DNA of 22,315 bases from Victivallales bacterium (GCA_017964325.1 JAGCSE010000167.1:1-22315), one strand, 5' to 3'. Positions 6,998 through 14,748 are shown, counted from the stretch's first letter. A program made the numbers and translations. Notes: generated by a model not told the origin, from the letters alone.

Positions 6998-8050
6998 ATG
7001 GAACAAGATACTCAATTGCAATTCAGCTCGTTAGGGCATAATCTCTTAAGTGGGCGAGATGACCCGAACGGAGATCCTCTCATCAAAAAAATATTCAGCA
7101 ACCGTGAAGTGCTCGCTTGGTTGCTTGTGCATTTAATCGATGAATACAAGGAATGCAGTGTGCAGGAGGTCATGGAGAAATACCTTCCTCGCGCACGGCT
7201 GGCCATCGGTCGGATACCCGTCCATTCGTGGGATGCTCCGCCGGAGAGCGTCCCGACGGGAAACGTGGAGGACAGGCAGTTGGCGGAGCGGACTGCTTTG
7301 TTCGATGTCGTGCTCATGTTGCCATCCCCGAATCGGCCGGGCAAGTCGATCGGCGTGGTAATTGACATCGAAGTGCAGAAAAACAATTCGCCAGGCTATC
7401 CAATTGAGTCCCGTATGGTATATTATCTATGCCGATCTATATCCAGGCAACGAGATGTCACATTCACGGGAAGCGACTACGGAAGCATCTGCAAATGCTA
7501 CTCGCTGTGGTTCTGTCCGAAATTGGCGAAAGGCGAGTCTCCGTCCATCGACCGTTTCTTCCTTGCGGCGGAACGCGTGTTCGGCAAAGGCTGCGTCGCC
7601 GCCAAGAAGTCGGACTATGACTTGCTTGAAGGCTATACCATTCGGTTCAACAATGATCCGAACCAGCCTGTGAACGACGTGATCCGTTATCTTCAGTTAT
7701 TGTTGACGGATATCGCTCCGCCGCTGGAACGGCTGGACGAACTTCATGATAAATATGGTTTAAGCAAAACAAGGGAGGCAGAAGACATGTGCAACTATTC
7801 AGAGTTTTTGATTGAACAGGGAATGGAAAAGGGAATGGAGAAGGGAATTAAGAAAGGACGGAAAGAAGGAATGGAGAAGGGAATGGAGAAGGGAATGGAG
7901 AAGGGGAAGCTGGATTTTCTTGAGCAATTGGAGGCGGACCATTTCAGCGACATCCAGATTATGAGACTCCTGAGGGTGAATGCCACCCAATTGAAATCGC
8001 TACGTAAGAAGCTGACGGAAAGAAAACAGTCAGCCATGATGTCAGATTGA
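6998..8050 (+). CDS. Rpn/YhgA-type PD-(D/E)XK nuclease, putative transposase
   Basis: 350 aa from ATG 6998, chosen because AGGAA (6985-6989) lies 8 nt upstream and the promoter lies at 6907-6934; an in-frame ATG at 6920 would fall inside the promoter. The N-terminal block DPLIKKIFSNREVLAWLL is typical of this family. The nuclease signature is FDVVL (Asp103) followed by IDIEVQ (Glu125 and Gln127). ESRMVYYLCRSISRQ and CKCYSLWFCP follow. The C-terminal part holds a run of GMEK tetrapeptides (about 275-304) and then a basic end with an LLRVNATQLKSLRKKL helix. Rpn proteins of E. coli are reported to promote RecA-independent recombination and to cut DNA. The gene is flanked by two opposed phased repeat arrays and followed by a relic of a similar gene, which fits a mobile lifestyle. 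The family is firm; whether it transposes is not. Confidence 0.85.
   Translation: MEQDTQLQFSSLGHNLLSGRDDPNGDPLIKKIFSNREVLAWLLVHLIDEYKECSVQEVMEKYLPRARLAIGRIPVHSWDAPPESVPTGNVEDRQLAERTALFDVVLMLPSPNRPGKSIGVVIDIEVQKNNSPGYPIESRMVYYLCRSISRQRDVTFTGSDYGSICKCYSLWFCPKLAKGESPSIDRFFLAAERVFGKGCVAAKKSDYDLLEGYTIRFNNDPNQPVNDVIRYLQLLLTDIAPPLERLDELHDKYGLSKTREAEDMCNYSEFLIEQGMEKGMEKGIKKGRKEGMEKGMEKGMEKGKLDFLEQLEADHFSDIQIMRLLRVNATQLKSLRKKLTERKQSAMMSD
7820..7906 (+). repeat. 12-bp coding microsatellite in the Rpn-type gene
   Basis: About seven copies of GGAATGGAGAAG and variants encode GMEK repeats. Unit length is a multiple of three, so copy-number change by slippage keeps the frame. Three consecutive units near 7870-7905 are identical, suggesting recent expansion. 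Confidence 0.8.
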
Positions 8051-8104
8051 ATCTTTTCTTTTTCGGCATGATTGATTGTCTTCAAGTTTCGATTGTGATT
8101 GTAG

Positions 8105-8254
8105 GCATATCTGCTGACGGACATCGCTTCGCCGCTGGAAGATTTTCATGATAAATGTGGTTTATGTAACGTTTTATTCCCCAAGAAAGTAGCTTACGGA
8201 GACTACGAGGAGTCCATCCGCCTGGAAGACGAGACATTCGTAACTTCTAGCTAA
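8105..8254 (+). pseudogene. 3' relic of a second Rpn-type nuclease gene
   Basis: From 8111 the translation LLTDIASPLEDFHDKCGLCN matches LLTDIAPPLERLDELHDKYGL of the intact neighbour (DNA about 7699-7760), with three codons missing in frame. The frame continues 47 codons from 8111 to TAA 8252-8254 and ends in a tail (YGDYEESIRLEDETFVTSS) without GMEK repeats. A TAG at 8102-8104 closes it upstream and there is no start codon, so this is the C-terminal remnant of a related but different copy. It lies only 60 bp beyond the intact gene. Confidence 0.7.
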
Positions 8255-8763
8255 TTCATGTTTATTGCGCAGTCCAATCGTGGCTAATTTACGGCCCAAT
8301 TCACGGCTCAATAATGCCCCATATTACATCCAATATTTGGCAGAAAAACAACCAATTTACACAGGGCATTCCGTCTGTTTGCAAACCATTACGTCCCACT
8401 TTTTGAGGCCAATTCCAAAACTGATTTTCGCAGGAAGTCAATTGAATATGTCCCCAATTCATGGCTAATTTGTATCCGATTTGCGGCAACGCATTTACTC
8501 TTTATGCCCATTGCATCGCCTGCAATATTACTATTGTATTCTTGTATTTGAAAAAGTTTTCATTCCATTTGTCATTGGAAATACCTGTTCTTTTCAGCGT
8601 ATTTGGTTCTAGTCATAATTATTTGCGTTACCGTTGGTTGTGTTCGTGAATTTGCATTCGCTTTGTCCACGGCTAATTTCCCGCCGCCCTTATGGGGGCG
8701 TCCCTTGCGAGGGGAGAACGATGTTTGTTTCTCCCCCGCTTATGTATGCCGAAAATGCAATAA
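8255..8763. other. Gene-free AT-rich stretch with dispersed CAATT/GGCTAATT words
   Basis: No supportable gene. CCAATYNNYGGCTNAAT-like words recur near 8271-8289, 8293-8311 and 8454-8469, and CGGCTAATTT again near 8672. Around 8680-8740 there are small GC-rich hairpins: CGCCC/GGGCG around 8683-8700, and GGGGAGA near 8711 with TCTCCCC near 8730. Short open frames here have no ribosome-binding site and unlikely composition. Confidence 0.4.
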
Positions 8764-8850
8764 AAAAGTCATAATATTTTGATGACTTTTGATGATTTTG
8801 TATGATTTATCATGATTTAATATGATTCTTTATGATTCTTTGTGATTTCA
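8762..8850 (-). repeat. Right 10-bp-phased array, inverted relative to the left array
   Basis: ATGA (one unit GTGA) occurs at 8782, 8792, 8802, 8812, 8822, 8832 and 8842, exactly 10 bp apart, in units such as TATGATTTAT and TATGATTCTT. Read on the minus strand these are AAATCATA and AAGAATCATA, the same words as the left array, and lead into ATGACTTTTTT (8762-8772), matching TTGACTTTTT beyond the left array. The two arrays thus face each other across the Rpn-type gene. Confidence 0.75.
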
Positions 8851-8868
8851 TAAAATGAAATATTTTTC

Positions 8869-8896
8869 TTGCATTATCAGTTAATTGTGCTATAAT
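8869..8896 (+). promoter_or_regulatory. Strong sigma70-like promoter outside the right array
   Basis: TTGCAT (8869-8874), 16-bp spacer, exact TATAAT (8891-8896). The first supportable gene downstream starts only at 9346, so the transcript would have a leader of about 440 nt or encode a small RNA. Confidence 0.5.
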
Positions 8897-9345
8897 ACAT
8901 AAAACGACAATTGATTGGTAGCATAAAAAGAAAAATGAACAAAAGGAAATAATTGATTTCATATAAAGAAAAAATATTTCAGTATTATTGAAGCTGTATC
9001 ATTCAATCTATAGATATAAAATAATAGAAAGAGGCAGAATAAGGAAGGTGATGTTGTTCCATAAACAGAAAAATATCAATTTACTGTACTGGCCACGCTT
9101 TATTTGACTAAAGACTGCATGATTCGGCGAAGGCTGCCGCCGTACAGCGGCGGGATTCCATCGCGTCAGACACTGCGTGGAACGCGCCACTTGAAACAGT
9201 CGCCATTATGCAAGAATCAAATTATATATGGCAGCACAGTAATAAAATGTTCTATTTCCTATATGGGTAGGTAACGGTGTCCTTATAGGGAGTAGATCAT
9301 TATGTTGAATCGTGCAAGAGTCAGAATTTATTCAAGGAGGAAATC
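8897..9345. other. Long AT-rich leader or intergenic stretch with a GC-rich islet
   Basis: No supportable gene. About 9095-9200 is much richer in GC than its surroundings and holds a perfect 6-bp stem CCGCCG (9137-9142) / CGGCGG (9148-9153) with loop TACAG. It may be an eroded gene or a structured RNA. The stretch ends at a strong ribosome-binding site for the next gene. Confidence 0.35.
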
Positions 9346-9687
9346 ATGTACATCAAACAAGATGAAGACCGAAAGAATTACGCCGATCGGGAAAATAACG
9401 AAGAAGAGAATTTGGGGTTCAGATCACTCAAGGAAATTCTGGGAGACGACAAGATTGTGGAGGAAATTTGTGTAAAGGATATACCCAATAATGGCAAGAA
9501 AATAGACTTTCGGTTGTCGGAACGGGGAGTGCGCAAATTATATGATGAAGGGATTCGGTTGGCAAAACGTGCTGGTTGTCCAGATTCATTAGCGGATGCC
9601 TATGCAAGATGTTTGATTGATGAATATCTTCAAGGATATGTAAAAGGATATATTGAATCGAGATATGGAATAAAGTTGGAAGACTGA
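9346..9687 (+). CDS. Small hypothetical protein with GxRxA-x(n)-YL motif, accessory island
   Basis: 113 aa, not recognised. AAGGAGG (9334-9340) lies 5 nt before the ATG, which is the best ribosome-binding site in the island. The N-terminal third is acidic and polar (DRENNEEEN), followed by FRSLKEILGDDK and a helical C-terminal region, LYDEGIRLAKRAG and then ADAYARCLIDEYLQGYVKG. There is no signal peptide or membrane segment, so it is cytosolic. The C-terminal region resembles that of the next small gene (LFTNGYRIALEEG and TEFGMYVVTQYL), suggesting an ancient duplication. It lies beyond the Rpn-type element and may follow the distant promoter at 8869-8896. Coding status rests on the ribosome-binding site, the open frame and the paralogue-like neighbour. 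Confidence 0.6.
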   Translation: MYIKQDEDRKNYADRENNEEENLGFRSLKEILGDDKIVEEICVKDIPNNGKKIDFRLSERGVRKLYDEGIRLAKRAGCPDSLADAYARCLIDEYLQGYVKGYIESRYGIKLED

Positions 9688-9732
9688 GACCGTGGATGCC
9701 GACGGTAATGCAGCCGCCGATTCTGAGACTGA

Positions 9733-9876
9733 TAGACGGGAGGCGATTAGACGATTAGACAGTTGCGCTTTTCTACTGGGGGGGGGAGGACGTGAGGCGA
9801 GAGGCGAGAGACGTGAGACGAGCGGAGACGATAGACGGCAAGATGTTAGACGGGAGGCGATTAGACGATTAGACGG
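9733..9876. repeat. GACG-word repeat tract with duplicated 28-mer and nine-G run
   Basis: A 28-nt sequence beginning TAGACGGGAGGCGATTAGAC occurs identically at 9733-9760 and 9847-9874. Within it GATTAGAC is directly repeated. The space between is built from the words GAGACG, GAGGCG and GTGAGACG and contains a run of nine G at 9778-9786. Open frames through it on either strand are repetitive and judged non-coding. Confidence 0.7.
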
Positions 9877-9944
9877 TAGGAAAATCTTCACGAAAAACAA
9901 GAAAATAAACGATAGTAGGACGATATCAAAAAAGGAGAATGACA

Positions 9945-10301
9945 ATGGTGCTAAAACGAAATCGGGATTGGCAAAATCGCAGCAGAAGAAGAAAGGCTGG
10001 AGGGCAGGGAACGTATAAAGGAGAGGAAATCGAGAGGTCGGACAATGAATGCACAGAGAAAGCCCCTTCGGGGCGCGATGTGATGTTTATTCGGATGACA
10101 ATGCCGCAGTTTACGACATTGTTCACGAATGGGTATCGCATTGCCTTGGAGGAAGGTATGTCGGAAAAAGACGCCACGGAGTTTGGCATGTATGTGGTAA
10201 CTCAATACTTGTCGCTTTGTGCTGAAAATCGTCTCGCTAAGGAAAAGAAGGAAAAAGATGCAAAAAAGGATGATGAGGAAAACAAAGACGATGATGCGTG
10301 A
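9945..10301 (+). CDS. Small hypothetical protein with charged C-terminal tail
   Basis: 118 aa, not recognised. ATG 9945 is chosen over the in-frame ATG 9939 because AAGGAG (9932-9937) is 7 nt upstream of the former and only 1 nt from the latter. The first about 35 residues are very basic (KRNRDWQNRSRRRKAGG). The middle has MTMPQFTTLFTNGYRIALEEGMSEKDATEFGMYVVTQYL, similar in spacing to the C-terminal region of the gene at 9346 (L[YF]xxG[IY]R[LI]A, then A and YL). The end is a low-complexity Lys/Asp/Glu tail (KKEKDAKKDDEENKDDDA). No signal peptide. The basic start and acidic tail suggest nucleic-acid or partner binding, but this is speculation. The gene follows the GACG repeat tract and is convergent with ribF. 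Confidence 0.55.
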   Translation: MVLKRNRDWQNRSRRRKAGGQGTYKGEEIERSDNECTEKAPSGRDVMFIRMTMPQFTTLFTNGYRIALEEGMSEKDATEFGMYVVTQYLSLCAENRLAKEKKEKDAKKDDEENKDDDA

Positions 10302-10329
10302 AGCCGTTGAAAAAGTTTGCCAATTTTAA

Positions 10330-10427
10330 AAAAGGAATAAAAAATCTTATCAGCTTCGAAGATGCCGAATGTAAATATCCGCATGCGTATCCTGTTCACA
10401 TAAAGCATCTTCGAGGCTTCTGATAAG
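10330..10427 (-). terminator. Long stem-loop terminator of the nusA-ribF operon
   Basis: CTTATCAGCTTCGAAGATGC (10346-10365) pairs with 10405-10427, with a small bulge; the 39-nt loop holds the palindrome CGCATGCG (10380-10387). On the minus strand the stem is followed at once by ATTTTTTATTCCTTTTTT, a good U-tract, so it ends the ribF-side transcript. A second small hairpin, CAGGC/GCCTG, lies at about 10445-10457, between ribF and this structure. Confidence 0.6.
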
Positions 10428-10494
10428 AGGGATGCCTATTTCTCCAGGCTTCGCCTGAAATTACTTGCATTGGACTGCTTCGGGGCTGATAGAT

Positions 10495-11439
10495 TTATGG
10501 CTGAATCGCTCCAAGAATGGATTTGGTCTTTTCGATGTCCAAGGCTATTTGGTGTTGCAGGGCGGCGGGGGAGTCGAATTTCAAGCTCGGACGGATGTAG
10601 CTGTGGAGTTCGATGGAAATCGGACGGTTGTAGAGGTTACCGTCGAAATCGAAGAGATGGAGTTCAAGGATGATTTCAGGAGGGCCGTCTTGGCGGATCG
10701 TCGGGGCGTCGCCGATGTAGGCAATGCCGTCGAAGACTTTCGTGGGGCTGAGTCTGCCACGGGCCGCATAGACACCATACGGGGGGATGAGGCGGTTTTC
10801 GACGGGCAGGTTGGCGGTAGGGCAGGCAAGAACGGTGGAGCCGATGTGGTTGCCGTGAATGACATCGCCTTGGATGGTAAAAGGTCGGCCAAGAAGACGT
10901 TGTGCAAGTTCCAAGTCGCCGTCTTGGACGGCCTTGCGGATACGGGTGCTACTGACAGGCTCGCCGTTGATCATGACATTGGGCACAATGCTGACAGCGA
11001 TGCCGTGCGGTTGGCATAATTTGCGCAGAAGCATTCCATCGCCTGCGTTGTTACGTCCAAACCGCCAGTTTTCGCCGACACAGAATGCTTTGACTGGCAC
11101 ATTAGGATTGAAAAAGAATCGTTTGAGAAAATCTTCTGGAGAAAGGCACCCAACATTCTTTGAGAACGGAAATTGGATGATGTCGTCGATGCCCAGTTCG
11201 CGAATCAATTGGATGTTCTGCGATTGTGTGTCAATGGCCTTGGGGGCGTTGTCTGGTTGGAAGACCTGCTTGGGATTTGGCGTGAAGAAAAGCGCGACAG
11301 GGCGTGCTTCCAAACGTTGGGCGAGAGTCGCAAGTTCGTGGAAAATCGCCTGATGACCAAGGTGGACACCGTCGAAGACACCAAGCGAAATGGCCCAGTC
11401 GCAGTCTTTTGGCAAATCTGTCGGATATGGAACGAGCAT
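10495..11439 (-). CDS. ribF: Bifunctional riboflavin kinase / FAD synthetase
   Basis: 314 aa, the usual length for RibF. It phosphorylates riboflavin to FMN and adenylates FMN to FAD in the cytosol. The N-terminal nucleotidyltransferase domain shows GVFDGVHLGH (residues 20-29) and, near 160, NGEPVSSTRIR, the second ATP-binding signature. The C-terminal riboflavin kinase domain (about 180-310) shows GDVIHGNHIGSTVLACPTANL and PYGVYAARG. It begins 4 nt after the truB stop with no visible ribosome-binding site, so translation is probably coupled. It is the last gene of the nusA-infB-rbfA-truB-ribF operon, a conserved arrangement. Confidence 0.95.
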   Translation of the reverse strand: MLVPYPTDLPKDCDWAISLGVFDGVHLGHQAIFHELATLAQRLEARPVALFFTPNPKQVFQPDNAPKAIDTQSQNIQLIRELGIDDIIQFPFSKNVGCLSPEDFLKRFFFNPNVPVKAFCVGENWRFGRNNAGDGMLLRKLCQPHGIAVSIVPNVMINGEPVSSTRIRKAVQDGDLELAQRLLGRPFTIQGDVIHGNHIGSTVLACPTANLPVENRLIPPYGVYAARGRLSPTKVFDGIAYIGDAPTIRQDGPPEIILELHLFDFDGNLYNRPISIELHSYIRPSLKFDSPAALQHQIALDIEKTKSILGAIQP

Positions 11440-11443
11440 AGGG

Positions 11444-12133
11444 TCAGACGGCGAGAAGATGGTTTATCAGTTCGGGGAGTTCCCACGCCTTGATTTGGTC
11501 GATGGTGACGGCGTTGTTGAGGTTGAAATTTCCGCTTTGGATTCGGCGCAGTTCGAGCATGTGTGCGCCACAGCCGAGCCTGCGGCCGAAATCCGCACAG
11601 ATGGTGCGAACGTATGTTCCTTTGGTGCAATGAACAGTGAAATCCACATCAGGCAGTTCGATGCGAGTGACATCAAAGGAATGGATGGTGATTTCGCGGG
11701 GCTGCCGTTCGACGGTTTGTCCTTTGCGCGCCAATTTGTACAGTGGTTGGCCGTGGAGTTTAATGGCGGAGACCATGGGGGGCGTTTGCAACTGCGGGCC
11801 TACGAAAGCGGCGGCGGTTTCACGTATCTGCGCTTCCGTGATGGCGGAAAAATCCGACGTTGCAGTTACTTGGCCTGTGCGGTCTTCCGAATCCGTTTCG
11901 AGGCCGAGACGCATGGTGGCGGCATAGACTTTATCCTGCCCCATCAACTGATCCTGCAGCTTGGTGGCCTTGCCGAGCAGAATCACAAGAAGGCCCGTGG
12001 CGATTGGATCAAGCGTCCCGCAATGGCCGACTTTTTCAACATTAAAGCGGCGTTTGACGCAGTTTACGACATCGTAGCTGGTCCAATCCATCGGCTTGTC
12101 CACAACCAAAATGCCATCGACTTTATTTTTCAT
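11444..12133 (-). CDS. truB: tRNA pseudouridine(55) synthase
   Basis: 229 aa from ATG 12131-12133, where the family start MKNKVDGILVVDKPMDWTS fits; an upstream in-frame ATG would add 32 unrelated residues over rbfA. TruB makes pseudouridine 55 in the T-loop of tRNAs. The catalytic motif is GHCGTLDPIATG with Asp42. YAATMRLGLETDSEDRTG and VHCTKGTYVRTICADFGRRLG are further family blocks. It is shorter than E. coli TruB (about 314 aa) and seems to lack the C-terminal PUA domain. It overlaps the end of rbfA by 11 nt, consistent with translational coupling inside the operon. Confidence 0.95.
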   Translation of the reverse strand: MKNKVDGILVVDKPMDWTSYDVVNCVKRRFNVEKVGHCGTLDPIATGLLVILLGKATKLQDQLMGQDKVYAATMRLGLETDSEDRTGQVTATSDFSAITEAQIRETAAAFVGPQLQTPPMVSAIKLHGQPLYKLARKGQTVERQPREITIHSFDVTRIELPDVDFTVHCTKGTYVRTICADFGRRLGCGAHMLELRRIQSGNFNLNNAVTIDQIKAWELPELINHLLAV

Positions 12134-12536
12134 GGTCTTCGTTGTTTTCTGCTTCGTTGGGCTCCGGTTTTCCTGCGGAGGCATCCGGCGTGTTGTCGAA
12201 ACCGAGTTCGTTGATGATGGCCATGACACGGTCAGCTCTGGCGGCTGTCTTGTCCAGTTTGAAATGGAGGACGGGCGTGTATTTCAGAATGATTTTAGAT
12301 GCAAGCGCAGACTGTATCATGGCGCGCCGCTTGTTGATGAGCTGGAGGACTCGCTGCCCTGTCGCATCGTCGCCATAGACGGAGACATAGACAGTTGCAT
12401 CTTTCAGATTGACAGAGGTTTCGACACCTGTGACGGTGACGAGCGTGTGCGTATCTTGGCAGACAAGCATTTCAAAGACTTCAGCGAGTTTCCGCTGGAG
12501 CTGTCCATTGAGTTTCGTGATTCTATCAGTTGACAT
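12123..12536 (-). CDS. rbfA: 30S ribosome-binding factor A
   Basis: 137 aa. A small KH-fold protein that binds the 30S subunit during late 16S rRNA maturation and cold adaptation. The family pattern is visible: RITKLNGQLQRKLAEVFEML, VTVTGVETSVNLKDATVYVSVYG, then ALASKIILKYTPVLHFKLD, ending with an acidic low-complexity tail (KPEPNEAENNEDHEK). The start ATG 12534-12536 has only a weak AAAG upstream. A terminator-like hairpin lies in the 71-bp gap between infB and this gene, and its 3' end overlaps truB. Confidence 0.92.
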   Translation of the reverse strand: MSTDRITKLNGQLQRKLAEVFEMLVCQDTHTLVTVTGVETSVNLKDATVYVSVYGDDATGQRVLQLINKRRAMIQSALASKIILKYTPVLHFKLDKTAARADRVMAIINELGFDNTPDASAGKPEPNEAENNEDHEK

Positions 12537-12550
12537 ACTTTATAGTTAAA

Positions 12551-12590
12551 ATGAAAAGGCCGTCGGATGCCGTGAACGGGGCCGGCGGCC
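12551..12590 (-). terminator. Terminator-like hairpin between infB and rbfA
   Basis: On the minus strand GGCCGCCGG (12590-12582) pairs with CCGACGGCC (12566-12558) with a single C-A mismatch, followed by TTTTCATTTT. It sits within the operon and could be a leaky terminator or a processing site. Confidence 0.45.
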
Positions 12591-12607
12591 ATGATTGAGA
12601 GATTGAA

Positions 12608-14647
12608 TTAGTTTGCGAATGGATCGACAGTGACGACATTGAAGAGCTCCAGCCTGTCGCCGACCTCGAAATCTTCGAAATTGTCCAGGCGGATACCGCA
12701 TTCATTGCCGGCGGAGATTTCGCGGACATCTTCCTTGAAATGCTTAAGTGACTGGACATGGCCGAGATAGATAAGCTCTTTGTCGCGGAAGACCTTGCAT
12801 TTGGCATTGATTTTCATGATGCCTGTTTTCACGCGGCAACCGCAGATTTTGCCAGCCTTGGAGGTTTCGAAAATCTGGATGATTTCGGCTTCGCCGAGCG
12901 GCGTTTCGCGCGTTTCGGGGGCGAGTTGGCCTTTCATGGCCTTATCAACTTGCTCGAGAAGTTCGTAGATGACGGAATACAAACGGACATCGACACCTTT
13001 CTGCTTGGCCAATTTGTTAACGCCAGGCATGACGCGGACGTGGAAGCCGATGATGATGGCTTTCGAAGCCGCCGCCAGAACGATGTCGTTTTCGGAGATT
13101 TCGCCGACTCCGCTGTGGATGATGTTGACGGAAATCTTGTCGTTCTTGATTTTGGCGATATTTTCGGTGATGGCTTCGAGTGAGCCGCGGACATCGGTCT
13201 TGAGGACGATTTTGAGTTCGGGCTTTTCGGCCTTGTCAAGCATGGAGAAGATGTCTTCCAAGGAAGTCTTGCGCTCGACATTGAGGTTTTCAGTCTTCTT
13301 GCGCTCCATTTCTTCTTCGGCGCGTTCCTTGGCTTCGCGTTCATTGGGGCAGGCGACGATTTTGTCTCCCGCTTCGGGAACGCCGTTGAGGCCCATGACT
13401 TTAATAGGTGTGGAGGGGAGGGCGCGTTTGACGACTTTGCCGAAGGAGTCGATGAGGGCTTTCACCTTACCATAACACGTGCCGCAGAGGAGGTAGTCGC
13501 CGAGGCGGACGGTACCGTTCTGGACGATGATGTTGGCGGTCGGGCCGCGGCCAGATTCCATCTGGGCTTCGATGACGAGACCTTCGAAGGGAGCGGTCGG
13601 AGCGGCTTTGAGTTCGAGCATTTCTGCTTCTAGGAGGATTCGTTCAAGCAGGTCGTCGATGCCCTGTCCTGTGACGGCGGAGACGGGAATGACGGCGACG
13701 TCGCCGCCCCAATCTTCGGGCGTAAGTCCATGCTGTTGAAGTCCTAAAAGGACTTTATCCGGATCGGCTCCAGGCAGGTCCATCTTGTTCATGGCGACGA
13801 CGATCGGGATGCCAGCGGCCTTGGCGTGGTTGATGGCTTCGATTGTCTGCGGCATGACGCCGTCGTCGGCTGCGACGACGAGCACGGCGATGTCCGTGGA
13901 TTTTGCGCCGCGGGCGCGCATGGTTGTAAATGCTTCGTGTCCAGGAGTATCCAAGAACGTGATGGTCTGGTCACCGACTTTTGCGACGGAGGCACCGATG
14001 TGCTGCGTGATGCCGCCTGATTCACCGGCGGTCACGTGGGTGTGGCGGATATAGTCTTGCAAGGAGGTTTTGCCGTGGTCAACGTGCCCCATGAAGCATA
14101 CGACTGGCGGGCGCGGTTCAAGCGGATAGTCGCCTTCCTGTTCGGTTGCGGCCGTTTTAGGCTTGTCATTGTCACGAGGCTTTTCACGGCGTTCACGGAC
14201 GAATTTGACGCCGAATTTTTCGCAAATTTTTTCAACGGTTTCGATTTCGAGAATCTGTGTGATAGCCGCGAAGATGTTCATGGACATGAGCGTGAAAATC
14301 AGCTCATTTGGCTTTTTGCCAAGTCCTTCGGCGAGTGCGCCGACGGTGATAGGGGTCTTCAGATGCAGTTCAGGTTGTTCGGTTGGAGGAGTTTGTGCCG
14401 TTTCCTTTTCCTGCGGTTCGGGGTGTTTGGGAGGGGGTGCGGAAGCCTGTTCAGTGGCTGTTTTGCGCGGCTGTTTCTTCTGGCGTGCGGAGATGACGGC
14501 GTCCCGAATCAGATCGGCTGTGTCGGCTTCCAGGTTGCTGGCGTGAGACTTGACGGCGAAGCCTTCCTTTTCAAGCATCGCGATGAGCTCTTTGTTTGTG
14601 AGCCCGAGCTCGCGGGCCAGATCATAAACTCTCACTTTGTCACTCAT
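12608..14647 (-). CDS. infB: Translation initiation factor IF-2
   Basis: 679 aa, a GTPase that delivers initiator fMet-tRNA to the 30S subunit and promotes subunit joining. The N-terminus has the IF2_N fold ([25 protein letters not shown], 6-30). A Lys/Gln/Pro-rich linker follows, then a second IF2_N-like block ([21 protein letters not shown], about 100). The G domain has G1 GHVDHGKT (about 186-193), GITQHIGA, G3 DTPGHEAF (about 231) and G4 NKMD (about 285). The C-terminal domains run on to [20 protein letters not shown] and [15 protein letters not shown]. The interdomain linker is short compared with E. coli IF-2 (890 aa). AGGAGG lies 11 nt upstream of the ATG. It follows nusA by 101 bp. Confidence 0.97.
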   Translation of the reverse strand: MSDKVRVYDLARELGLTNKELIAMLEKEGFAVKSHASNLEADTADLIRDAVISARQKKQPRKTATEQASAPPPKHPEPQEKETAQTPPTEQPELHLKTPITVGALAEGLGKKPNELIFTLMSMNIFAAITQILEIETVEKICEKFGVKFVRERREKPRDNDKPKTAATEQEGDYPLEPRPPVVCFMGHVDHGKTSLQDYIRHTHVTAGESGGITQHIGASVAKVGDQTITFLDTPGHEAFTTMRARGAKSTDIAVLVVAADDGVMPQTIEAINHAKAAGIPIVVAMNKMDLPGADPDKVLLGLQQHGLTPEDWGGDVAVIPVSAVTGQGIDDLLERILLEAEMLELKAAPTAPFEGLVIEAQMESGRGPTANIIVQNGTVRLGDYLLCGTCYGKVKALIDSFGKVVKRALPSTPIKVMGLNGVPEAGDKIVACPNEREAKERAEEEMERKKTENLNVERKTSLEDIFSMLDKAEKPELKIVLKTDVRGSLEAITENIAKIKNDKISVNIIHSGVGEISENDIVLAAASKAIIIGFHVRVMPGVNKLAKQKGVDVRLYSVIYELLEQVDKAMKGQLAPETRETPLGEAEIIQIFETSKAGKICGCRVKTGIMKINAKCKVFRDKELIYLGHVQSLKHFKEDVREISAGNECGIRLDNFEDFEVGDRLELFNVVTVDPFAN

Positions 14648-14748
14648 GCGGAATCAGACCTCCTGGAAGTTATATGTTGATAAGCGTGTTATTTCATAAT
14701 GGCACCTGCTGTCTGCTGGTGGACGGCTCCATGGGCGGCGAAGAGCGG

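Noticed and set aside
8265..8489. Short open frames on both strands (67 and 62 aa)
   Set aside because: No ribosome-binding sites, overlapping each other, unusual Asn/Ile/Trp composition in an AT-rich gap.
6805..8850. CRISPR array
   Set aside because: The unit is 10 bp with no unique spacers of 25-40 bp, and there are no cas genes.
9008..9190. 60-aa minus-strand open frame over the GC-rich islet
   Set aside because: No ribosome-binding site; could be an eroded gene but no family is recognisable.
9589..9945. 118-aa minus-strand frame with SNRLIASRL repeats
   Set aside because: The repeats come from the GACG-word DNA tract; it overlaps a small gene with a much better ribosome-binding site.
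11390..12214. 274-aa plus-strand open frame
   Set aside because: Antisense shadow of truB and the start of ribF; the minus-strand products carry clear family motifs.
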